Source: an uncultured Ralstonia sp.
Lineage (GTDB): Bacteria; Pseudomonadota; Gammaproteobacteria; Burkholderiales; Burkholderiaceae
DNA: 64,000 nt
Assembly (NCBI GenBank): GCA_913056305.1
Contig: CAJXMR010000001.1
Location: 1 to 64,000 of the forward strand
Direction of reading: 5' to 3'
Below, one piece after another: positions 19,797 through 27,337 of the stretch. Numbering within the stretch: the first letter of the stretch is position 1; every line of letters begins with the position of its first letter. The notes under the pieces are model-generated. The model had not been told where the DNA came from, searched no databases, and saw only the letters and a list, made by a program, of their open reading frames with translations. Position numbers and translations under genes: made by a program.

Positions 19797-20645
19797 ATGC
19801 TGCAATGCCCCGCCCCCGCCGATCATTCCGGCAGCGTCACCTGCAATGTCCTGCGCCGCCGGCATGGCGATACCAGCCAGACAGCCGATCGCGTTGTCGA
19901 GGAGCTGCCGGTTGCACTGGTCTTCAACGGCATCTCGCATGCGGTGATGATGGCCACCCCGATCGACCTCGATGTGTTTGCGCTGGGCTTCGCGCTGAGC
20001 GAGGGCATTGTCGATTGCGCATCGGACGTGTTCGATATCGAAACGGTCTACGCAGCCGGAAGCGCCGAGGTGCAGTTGACCGTTTCCCAACAGGCATTCA
20101 TGGCGCTCAAGGGAAAGCGTCGCGCGCTGGCCGGGCGCAGCGGCTGCGGGGTGTGTGGCGTCGAGAGCATCGAGCTGCTCGACCTGCATCCCGCGCGTAT
20201 CCAATACGCCGGCGCGGCGGACGACATCAGCGCCGAAGCCGTGGAGCGCGCGGCCCGCGAGCTGCCCGCACACCAGGTGCTGATGCGCGAAACCGGCGGC
20301 ATCCATGCCGCGGCATGGTGTACCCGCGAGGGCGAGATCGCAGAGGTGTTCGAAGACGTGGGGCGGCACAACGCGCTCGACAAGCTGATCGGGCAGCTCG
20401 CCCGCCAGAAGGCGGATACCCGCAGGGGCTTCGTGTTCCTGTCCAGCCGCGCCAGTTACGAGCTGGTCCGCAAGGCGGCGCGCGTGCAGATCCAGATGAT
20501 TGCCACCATCTCCGCACCCACATCCCTGGCCATCGACATCGCGTGCCAGGCCGGGATACGGCTGCTCGGCTTCTGTCGCGGTAGCGGCTTCGTCGAGTAC
20601 GGATCGCCGAGCGCGCCGGCAATGGGCGTCGCAGGTTCGCAGTGA
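19797..20645 (+). CDS. fdhD: FdhD, sulfurtransferase for formate dehydrogenase
   Basis: FdhD transfers sulfur from IscS to the bis-MGD cofactor before it enters formate dehydrogenase. The 282-residue product has the redox motif SGCGVCG (Cys117 and Cys120), the site that carries the persulfide in this family, plus the GGIHAAAW and EDVGRHNALDKLIG motifs. The frame is open back to 19515; I chose ATG 19797, preceded by GAGAGA. It is followed by moaA, moaE and moaD, so the group supplies active cofactor to the two FdhF/YdeP enzymes. Confidence 0.93.
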   Translation: MLQCPAPADHSGSVTCNVLRRRHGDTSQTADRVVEELPVALVFNGISHAVMMATPIDLDVFALGFALSEGIVDCASDVFDIETVYAAGSAEVQLTVSQQAFMALKGKRRALAGRSGCGVCGVESIELLDLHPARIQYAGAADDISAEAVERAARELPAHQVLMRETGGIHAAAWCTREGEIAEVFEDVGRHNALDKLIGQLARQKADTRRGFVFLSSRASYELVRKAARVQIQMIATISAPTSLAIDIACQAGIRLLGFCRGSGFVEYGSPSAPAMGVAGSQ

Positions 20646-20678
20646 TGCCGAATTCGATTCACCGAGGCAATCAGCCAA

Positions 20679-20711
20679 CTGTACCCCTCCGATCCGGCAC
20701 CGACTGTGTTC
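20679..20711 (+). promoter_or_regulatory. Two CTGTRYYC boxes before moaA
   Basis: CTGTACCC at 20679 and CTGTGTTC at 20704, 25 bases apart and in the same direction, in the 198-base gap between fdhD and moaA. This is a weaker form of the motif seen at the other four promoters of the island. Confidence 0.4.
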
Positions 20712-20843
20712 CTGCAGGTGGCGCCAGCACCCTATGCTGCCCATGGGCCGTTCGGCAGGCCACCTGTGTGCGCCCCCTCGCCATGAAAGCGGACTGCCAA
20801 CGGCCCGCCCCCGTCTTCTCTTTCGCAGACCCTCGGACCGATC

Positions 20844-21947
20844 GTGAACGCCGTTGACCGTGCCATCTCCTCAGACCTAGTGACGCACCGCCGCGTTTCG
20901 GCCGGTGCTGACGCAAACACGCTGGACCGGCGCAATCGTCCGCTGCGCGATCTGCGGCTGTCGGTCATCGACCGGTGCAATTTCCGCTGTACGTACTGCA
21001 TGCCGCGCGAGATCTTCGATAGCCGCTATGCGTTCATGCCGTCGGCACAGCGACTGTCGTTCGACCAGATGGTCAAACTCGCCAAGGCATTCGCGTTGCT
21101 TGGCGTCGAGAAGATCCGCATCACCGGCGGCGAGCCGCTCCTAAGGCGCGGGCTCGAATCGCTGATCGAACAACTCGCCAAGCTGACGACCCATCGCGGC
21201 CAACCCATGGAGATCGCGCTCACGACAAACGGCTCGCTGCTCGCCGCCAAGGCGCGTTCGCTGCGCGATGCGGGACTCGACCGCGTGACGGTGAGCCTGG
21301 ATGCAGTGGACGATGCGGTATTCCGGCGCATGAGCGACGCAGACGTCCCCGTATCGCGCGTGCTAGACGGGATCGAAGCCGCCTGCGCGGTGGGGCTCGC
21401 CCCCGTCAAAATCAATACGGTCGTCGAGCGGGGCGTCAATGAGAGCCAGATCCTGCCGCTTGTCCGCCGGTTCAAAGGCACCGGCGTGGCGGTCCGGTTC
21501 ATCGAATACATGGATGTCGGCGGCGCCAGCGCCTGGTCCAGCGATAAGGTGCTCACGGCGCGCCAGGTGCGGGAGATCGTTGAGTCGGTCTTCCCGCTGC
21601 TTCCCGTCGCAGGTGAGGAACCCGCCGGCACGGCGGTCAACTACCGCCATCTGGACGCTGGCGGCGAGGTCGGGTTCATCGCAAGCGTGTCGCAGCCGTT
21701 CTGCGGCACCTGCTCGCGTGCGCGCGTCTCCGCCGATGGACAGCTCTACACCTGCCTGTTCGCCACGCAGGGCACGGACCTGCGGCCCTGGCTGGCCGAG
21801 AACGCCTCCATCGAGCAACTGGCCGAGGCGGTGCGCACCCGCTGGACCCGCCGGGATGACCGCTACTCAGAGCTTCGCGCCCTGCATCACAAGCAGAAGG
21901 CAGGAAGAACCTACCCCACGGTCCGCATGTCGCTGGTCGGTGGCTGA
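20844..21947 (+). CDS. moaA: GTP 3',8-cyclase MoaA
   Basis: This radical SAM enzyme performs the first step of molybdopterin synthesis, turning GTP into 3',8-cyclo-GTP (with MoaC giving cPMP). The 367-residue protein has the radical SAM cluster motif CNFRCTYC (Cys45, Cys49, Cys52) and the second cluster's Cys residues in QPFCGTCSRARVSADGQLYTC (two Cys in CGTC plus the last). The C-terminus ends in VGG, matching the GG tail needed for activity. The start is a GTG at 20844; no better ATG precedes it. No moaC or moaB is in the window, so this set is probably an extra, locally regulated copy. Confidence 0.95.
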   Translation: MNAVDRAISSDLVTHRRVSAGADANTLDRRNRPLRDLRLSVIDRCNFRCTYCMPREIFDSRYAFMPSAQRLSFDQMVKLAKAFALLGVEKIRITGGEPLLRRGLESLIEQLAKLTTHRGQPMEIALTTNGSLLAAKARSLRDAGLDRVTVSLDAVDDAVFRRMSDADVPVSRVLDGIEAACAVGLAPVKINTVVERGVNESQILPLVRRFKGTGVAVRFIEYMDVGGASAWSSDKVLTARQVREIVESVFPLLPVAGEEPAGTAVNYRHLDAGGEVGFIASVSQPFCGTCSRARVSADGQLYTCLFATQGTDLRPWLAENASIEQLAEAVRTRWTRRDDRYSELRALHHKQKAGRTYPTVRMSLVGG

Positions 21948-21993
21948 TGCCCGCCAGGCCCGTGCGAAGCGAACCGCTCTCTGGAGAACAGCG

Positions 21994-22563
21994 ATGCCTT
22001 TGCCTCCCGCTCCACCCGTAACCCCGCTCGACGACGCAGCCGATACCGGGGCCGGGCTCACCGCCGACAGCGCCATCCGACCGACCGGTCACCAACTGAC
22101 GATTGCCGCCGGCTTCGAGGTGCGTGTGCAATCAGATCCGATCGACGTCCAGTCCGAGGTCGAACCCATCATGCGCAACCCGAAGGTCGGTGCGGTGGTG
22201 AACTTCCTGGGTGTCGTGCGCCATAGCGGCGACATTGACGACGTCATCGCACTCGAGATCGAGCACTACCCGGGCATGACCGAACAATCGCTCTGGAGCC
22301 TCATCGAAGAGGCGGCCGCGCGCTGGCAACTCGAAGCCGTGAAGATCGTCCATCGGATCGGCCGCGTCGCGCTCGGCAATCCGGTGGTTCTGGTTGCGGT
22401 GGCAGCACCGCATCGGGTGGCAGCGTTCGACGCGTGCGAATTCCTGATGGACTTCCTGAAGACCCATGCCCCCTTCTGGAAAAAGGAAATCCGCCGCGAC
22501 GGTGCGTCCGAATGGGTGAATGCCAAAACTGGCGACCTGCATGCGATGCAGCGATGGGGATGA
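21994..22563 (+). CDS. moaE: Molybdopterin synthase large subunit MoaE
   Basis: MoaE is the catalytic half of molybdopterin synthase, which adds two sulfurs to cPMP using MoaD thiocarboxylate. The 189-residue product has a ~45-residue N-terminal extension before the family core. The core motifs VGAVVNFLGVVR, LEIEHYPGMTE, and the catalytic-lysine region FWKKEIRRDG are present. The ATG at 21994 has GGAG before it, 46 bases after moaA. A 30-50 residue extension is longer than in most MoaE proteins (usually ~150) and has no clear role. Confidence 0.93.
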   Translation: MPLPPAPPVTPLDDAADTGAGLTADSAIRPTGHQLTIAAGFEVRVQSDPIDVQSEVEPIMRNPKVGAVVNFLGVVRHSGDIDDVIALEIEHYPGMTEQSLWSLIEEAAARWQLEAVKIVHRIGRVALGNPVVLVAVAAPHRVAAFDACEFLMDFLKTHAPFWKKEIRRDGASEWVNAKTGDLHAMQRWG

Positions 22564-22604
22564 TGCTCTGCCCGCCCGCGTCATTACCGCCAACGGAAGC
22601 CTCT

Positions 22605-22862
22605 ATGAAACTCACCATCAAGTACTTCGCCAGTCTTCGTGAACACCTGGGCACTGCGCAGGAACTCGTGGACATCGACGCACCCGAACTGACCGTGAAT
22701 GCGCTGCGTGCACAGCTCGCCGCCAGAAACGTACAAACGGCCGAAGCGTTGCGCGTGGGCCGGCCGGTGCGGGCCGCCGTCAACCTTGAGACGGTAGACG
22801 GTGCATTCGTTGTGCACGAGGACTGTGAAATCGCATTCTTCCCACCGGTGACGGGCGGCTGA
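22605..22862 (+). CDS. moaD: Molybdopterin synthase small subunit MoaD
   Basis: An 85-residue beta-grasp sulfur carrier. It starts MKLTIKYFASLREHLGTAQE and ends in the required Gly-Gly (PPVTGG), which is adenylated and converted to a thiocarboxylate. A GGAAG ribosome-binding site precedes ATG 22605, 41 bases after moaE. It is the last gene of the fdhD-moaA-moaE-moaD run. Confidence 0.93.
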   Translation: MKLTIKYFASLREHLGTAQELVDIDAPELTVNALRAQLAARNVQTAEALRVGRPVRAAVNLETVDGAFVVHEDCEIAFFPPVTGG

Positions 22863-22867
22863 TCCGG

Positions 22868-23173
22868 CTATCCTTGGTCCGCCCCGTACATCGGCGCCGT
22901 CACGGCTGCGCAGAGCGCCCGCCCCTGTTCAGTCAGGCGGGCATCCCCACGCCCTTCGTCATCGACGTCGCAGTCAACCAGGCGCGCCGCTTTCAGGAGG
23001 GTGAGCGACCGCAGTAGCGCGCTCATCGGCAGCCGCGCACGCTTGGCCAGCTTGGCCAATGACCAGGGCTTGCCAGGGCGCTCCTGGCAGGCCACCCACA
23101 GCTGTTCGAGAACCGCCGTGATGGCCGGATCGACCGTGTCGTCATCGGTCATGACTGACGGTGCTTCGTTCAT
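22868..23173 (-). CDS. Small winged-helix-like protein of the Mo island
   Basis: A 101-residue protein that reads as a short helix-turn-helix/winged helix (PWSLAKLAKRARLPMSALLRSL, partly: LAKLAKRARLPMSALLRSLT, then LTEQGRALCAAV, a MarR-like wing-end motif). No other domain is present. The start at 23173 has GGAGG ten bases upstream; the earlier ATG at 23182 is too close to it. It ends 5 bases from moaD, convergently, and is divergent from the second FdhF/YdeP gene, so it could sense or adjust expression of that gene. The function is unknown. Confidence 0.7.
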   Translation of the reverse strand: MNEAPSVMTDDDTVDPAITAVLEQLWVACQERPGKPWSLAKLAKRARLPMSALLRSLTLLKAARLVDCDVDDEGRGDARLTEQGRALCAAVTAPMYGADQG

Positions 23174-23259
23174 TTTCGCCATTCCTCCGCGGCTACGCTT
23201 TCCGCAACGATTCTAGTGCCGCTGCGTTGCTCTGAGCGCCCTCGTCATGCAGCCGCGCG

Positions 23260-23371
23260 CTGTACTGCAACGCCAGGCGCTCCGCTGTACTGCACCCGTA
23301 TGGGAGACGCCACCCCAACTGTGCTCCCGCAACACCATGGGATGTGTATGCCTTACGTGCGCGCTGTGCTT
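23260..23371 (+). promoter_or_regulatory. Four CTGTRCTS/T boxes before copy-2 FdhF/YdeP gene
   Basis: CTGTACTG at 23260 and 23285 (25 bases apart), CTGTGCTC at 23319 and CTGTGCTT at 23364 (45 apart), all toward the gene. The last box and its right flank (TTTACTCTCTCCACCAACG) nearly repeat the region at 10701 before the MocR gene. The start codon is 93 bases after the last box. Confidence 0.55.
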
Positions 23372-23456
23372 TTACTCTCTCCACCAACGAACCAGTCGCG
23401 AGACGGGCCCCAACGCCCGGGACCGCGCGACGCGTAGTGAAAGTGGAGTCCAGGTC

Positions 23457-25787
23457 ATGGATAGCAGCAAGGAACCGAAGGGAAAGATCGAGCCCTATCA
23501 CCACCCGGCCGCAGGCTGGGGCGCCCTCAAGTACGTGGCGATCAACCTGATCAAGGAACGGGTCAACGGCGGCAACTACCGCATGCTGTTCCGGCAGAAC
23601 CAGCCGGACGGCTTCGACTGCCCCGGCTGCGCCTGGCCCGACCGACAGCATGCCTCGACCTTCGAGTTCTGCGAGAACGGCGTGAAGGCCGTCGCGGCCG
23701 AGGCCACCACCAAGCGCGTCACCCCGGCATTCTTCGCGGCGCATACCGTCGAAGATCTGATGAAGCAAACCGACTACGAACTCGAACAGCACGGCCGACT
23801 GACCGACCCGATGGTGTACGACGCGCAAACCGACCGCTACCAGCCGATTGCCTGGAAAGACGCCTTTGCGCTGATCGCAAGGCACCTGAACCAGCTGGAA
23901 TCGCCCAACCAGGCGGCGTTCTATACGTCGGGGCGGGCCAGCAATGAGGCCGCGTTCCTGTATCAGCTGTTCGTCCGAATGTTCGGCACCAACAACTTCC
24001 CTGACTGCTCGAACATGTGCCACGAGGCAACCAGCCGTGGCCTGCCGACCGTGGTCGGCATCGGCAAGGGGACGGTCACGCTCGACGATTTCGAGGCCGC
24101 CGACACCATCATCATCTTCGGCCAGAACCCCGCGACCAACCACCCGCGTATGCTCGGCGAGTTGCGCGAGGCCTCGCGCCGCGGCGCCACCATCGTTTCG
24201 GTCAACCCGCTGCGCGAGCGCGGGCTCGAACGCTTCGCCAGCCCGCAGCATCCGATCGAGATGCTGACGATGGGCAGCACCAAGATCGCATCGACGTTCA
24301 TCCAGCCGAAGCTGGGCGGTGACTTCGCCCTGATCAAGGGTGTGGCCAAGCACCTGATCGAACTGGACGATCAAGCGGTCGCCAAGGGCACCGAGCGGCT
24401 GCTCGACCTGGAATTCATTCGCGAAAATACGCTCGGCTTCGAGGCGTTTTCGGAAGACCTGCGTAACGAGAGCTGGCCGCTGCTGGAGTCGGAATCCGGC
24501 GTTGCGCGTGAAGACATCGAAGGACTCGCCCGGATCTACACCAACGGCAAGCGGGTCATCGCAACCTGGGGCATGGGCATCACGCAGCACAAGCACTCGG
24601 TGCAGACTGTCCACATGCTGACGAACCTGCTGATGATGCGCGGGAACATCGGCCGTGAAGGCGCAGGCCTCTGTCCGGTGCGCGGCCACTCGAACGTACA
24701 AGGCAACCGCACCGTGGGCATCGAGGAGCAACCGACGCCCGCCTTCCTCGATCGCCTGGGGACCGTGTTCCACTTCAACCCGCCGCGCGAACACGGCCTC
24801 GACGTTGTCGAAACCATCGAACAGATGATCGAAGGCCGCGTGACAGTCTTGATGGGCCTGGGTGGCAATTTCGCGATGGCGACGCCCGATACGCACCGCA
24901 CCTTCGACGCGCTGCGCTCGTGCGCGCTGACCGTCCACATCGCCACCAAGCTCAACCGCAGCCACCTCGTCCACGGCGCCGATGCGCTGATCCTGCCCAC
25001 GCTCGGCCGCACCGAGATCGACGAGCAGAACGGTGTCGCGCAAGGCGTGACTGTGGAAGACTCCATGAGCATGGTGCACATCTCATACGGGATGAACCAG
25101 CCCGCCTCACCCAACCTGATGTCGGAGACGGCGATCATCGCCAACATCGCGGATACCACGCTGGGCAATGCGAAAGTCGACTGGCTCGGCTACGCACGCG
25201 ACTATGCCAAGATCCGCGACGCGATCGAGCAGGTACTCGATGGCTTCGAGCGCTACAACGAGCGGATCCGGCATCCGGGTGGCTTTCATCTGCGCGTCGC
25301 ATCGCGCGAGCGCGATTGGCAGACGCCCACCGGCCGCGCGAACTTCATTGTGCACGCGGTCCAGGGCGACACGCCCATCGTCCGCGCCAGGAAGATCCAC
25401 GGTGAGCGCCTCATGACGCTGATGACGACCCGGTCGCACGACCAGTACAACACGACGGTGTATGCGCTCGATGACCGCTATCGAGGCGTGTTCGGGATGC
25501 GCCGCGTCATCTTCATCAACCCGGCGGATATCGCGATGCTCGGGTTCAAGAATGGCGACTGGGTGGACATGACCACCGTATGGGGCGACGGAATCGAGCG
25601 TCGTGCGAATTATTTCCGCCTGGTCGAGTACGACATCCCCCGCGGCTGCATCGGTGCGTATTACCCGGAGACGAATCCGCTCGTGCCATTGTCAAGCGTG
25701 GGCGATGTCTGCAACACGCCGACCTCCAAGTCGATTCCAGTGCTGTTGCACGCGTCAATCGAGCCCGCCGCGTTGCCGGCGTTCTGA
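23457..25787 (+). CDS. FdhF/YdeP-family molybdopterin oxidoreductase, copy 2
   Basis: A 776-residue paralogue of the enzyme at 12311-14587. It keeps Cys55, Cys58 (FDCPGCAWPD) and Cys72, and the Cys188-His189 pair in NMCHEATSRGL that aligns with the Sec-His pair of FdhF. The C-terminal MGD-binding region (RSHDQYNTTVYALDDRYRGV) is intact. The start at 23457 follows a GGAG and begins the similarity to copy 1; the longer open frame upstream crosses the promoter boxes. It lies downstream of fdhD-moaAED and is divergent from the small winged-helix gene. Electron acceptor partners (FdsB- or FdhB-like subunits) are absent, so the enzyme may work alone or with an unlinked partner. Confidence 0.88.
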   Translation: MDSSKEPKGKIEPYHHPAAGWGALKYVAINLIKERVNGGNYRMLFRQNQPDGFDCPGCAWPDRQHASTFEFCENGVKAVAAEATTKRVTPAFFAAHTVEDLMKQTDYELEQHGRLTDPMVYDAQTDRYQPIAWKDAFALIARHLNQLESPNQAAFYTSGRASNEAAFLYQLFVRMFGTNNFPDCSNMCHEATSRGLPTVVGIGKGTVTLDDFEAADTIIIFGQNPATNHPRMLGELREASRRGATIVSVNPLRERGLERFASPQHPIEMLTMGSTKIASTFIQPKLGGDFALIKGVAKHLIELDDQAVAKGTERLLDLEFIRENTLGFEAFSEDLRNESWPLLESESGVAREDIEGLARIYTNGKRVIATWGMGITQHKHSVQTVHMLTNLLMMRGNIGREGAGLCPVRGHSNVQGNRTVGIEEQPTPAFLDRLGTVFHFNPPREHGLDVVETIEQMIEGRVTVLMGLGGNFAMATPDTHRTFDALRSCALTVHIATKLNRSHLVHGADALILPTLGRTEIDEQNGVAQGVTVEDSMSMVHISYGMNQPASPNLMSETAIIANIADTTLGNAKVDWLGYARDYAKIRDAIEQVLDGFERYNERIRHPGGFHLRVASRERDWQTPTGRANFIVHAVQGDTPIVRARKIHGERLMTLMTTRSHDQYNTTVYALDDRYRGVFGMRRVIFINPADIAMLGFKNGDWVDMTTVWGDGIERRANYFRLVEYDIPRGCIGAYYPETNPLVPLSSVGDVCNTPTSKSIPVLLHASIEPAALPAF

Positions 25788-26040
25788 GTTGCTTGTGACG
25801 AGCGGCCATGCGGCTCGTGGGCGGACTTCCAGTACCCCAGCCTCTGGCAGTCGTCGCCAAACCAGGCAACGGATCGGGAGCCGAATGACTGACAGCTGGG
25901 CCCAATCAATCGGGGCGCAAAGGCGACCAACAGGGAAGCGTGGCTACGACGTGCTCGCCAGCCAGATCGAATCGCACGTATTGGCGCCTGCCATCCTGAT
26001 AGCGCTGCTCGACAAGACCGGTTGCGCTTTCACCACCAAC

Positions 26041-27087
26041 TCACTCCGTCTCTTCCGTATGCAAGGCCCGGCTGCGGAACGCGCTGGGCGCCACCCCGTA
26101 CCAGCGCTTGAAAGCCTGTGAGAAGGTGGACAAATCAGCAAAGCCAAGCCGCTCTGCGATCTCTCCGAGCGCCAGCCCGCTTTCCCTGAGCAGCGTCTCG
26201 GCCATCGCACTACGTGATTCGGCCAACAACGCTCGGAAGGTGGTGCCTTCATCGTGCAGCCGGCGCTTCAGGGTGCGTTCACTGGTGTTCATCAGGCGTG
26301 CCATGTTGCCCAGCGTGGGGAGCGTGGTGCCCGGTGCGGCGCTCAAGTAATGGCGGATCATCGCCGCCGTGCCCAGGCGGACGCGCCGCTCCTCGATGAG
26401 CCGGCTGCACATCTGCTCGCACATCGACGCCGTGATGGGATTGGCCTGCGGCAGTGGCCGGCGCAGAAACGATCGGTCAAAGGCGAGACTGTTCAGACGC
26501 GCCGAACATTCCGGCTCCACACCGAAGAGCTTCCAGCCCACCTGGGCAAGCCCATGCGCCGATGGCGGGCGGCTGGCCCTGAGCGTGAAACGGGACAGCG
26601 CGAAGTCATCCCCCCCGATTTCATGCAGCAGGACCGCAGCGGCGGCCATGTCGCGCTCCACGACAAACCGCTTCACGTCATCGGCCAGCTCCGGCTCGCC
26701 GAAGCTCAGCACGCCGAGATGCTCTTCTTCGTGATACGTGATGACGGTAAAGGCGTAGGTGAGCGGCAGGAACCGTAAGGCCAATGCCATGGCATCGCCT
26801 GCCGTGGCGCTGCTGATCAGGCCATAGCCCCACACCCCATATGCCGAAAAGTGGTAGCGCACCCCCAGCTCCAACCCAAGCCCCGCCGGATGCTTCAACA
26901 GACGCAGCAGGTTGCCGGTAACGCGCAGCTCCTGTGCGGCCGTCAACTCCACATTCGGGTCGGACAGCTGGGCGAGTGACAGCTGCGTGCCGGCCAGCAG
27001 CTTGGCCGGAGCAAGCCCGCGCTCCTGGCCAAAATCGACCAGCAAACGCGCGCTGGCCGGACTCCGAGTGAACTCCCAGAAACGCAT
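26041..27087 (-). CDS. AraC-family transcriptional regulator
   Basis: A 348-residue regulator: an N-terminal arabinose-binding-like domain of the type in OruR/ArgR-like and alkane-linked regulators (residues ~15-210), then two helix-turn-helix units at the C-terminus (LPTLGNMARLMNTSERTLKR and ALGEIAERLGFADLSTFSQA). The start at 27087 was chosen because the N-terminal domain (MRFWEFTRSPASARLLVDFG) begins there. It is divergent from the GMC oxidoreductase across ~250 bases and very likely controls it and the fused monooxygenase. Confidence 0.9.
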   Translation of the reverse strand: MRFWEFTRSPASARLLVDFGQERGLAPAKLLAGTQLSLAQLSDPNVELTAAQELRVTGNLLRLLKHPAGLGLELGVRYHFSAYGVWGYGLISSATAGDAMALALRFLPLTYAFTVITYHEEEHLGVLSFGEPELADDVKRFVVERDMAAAAVLLHEIGGDDFALSRFTLRASRPPSAHGLAQVGWKLFGVEPECSARLNSLAFDRSFLRRPLPQANPITASMCEQMCSRLIEERRVRLGTAAMIRHYLSAAPGTTLPTLGNMARLMNTSERTLKRRLHDEGTTFRALLAESRSAMAETLLRESGLALGEIAERLGFADLSTFSQAFKRWYGVAPSAFRSRALHTEETE

Positions 27088-27337
27088 ACGGAGAAACCCT
27101 TGGAAGCATCCATTTGGCCCAAATACTAAAACAACTGTCCCGTCGCGCCATTGGTGTTTTCCCACGCCGGCAGCAACATCGACCCCGTCCGAAGCGCCGC
27201 CCCGGCGGCGTTGCAATGCAGGCTCAAGCGAAGACACAGTGCTTCGCGAGCCTGCCGCGCCCGCCACGCGCGTCGGATCGCCCAGTGACTGTCGGCTCGC
27301 AGCGCTCGGCCTAAAAAACCATATCGGAGACAACAAC

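Noticed and set aside
25788..26040. A gene in the gap between the copy-2 FdhF/YdeP gene and the AraC regulator
   Set aside because: Open frames run from the neighbours but have no motif, and the codon pattern is not coding. I treat it as intergenic.
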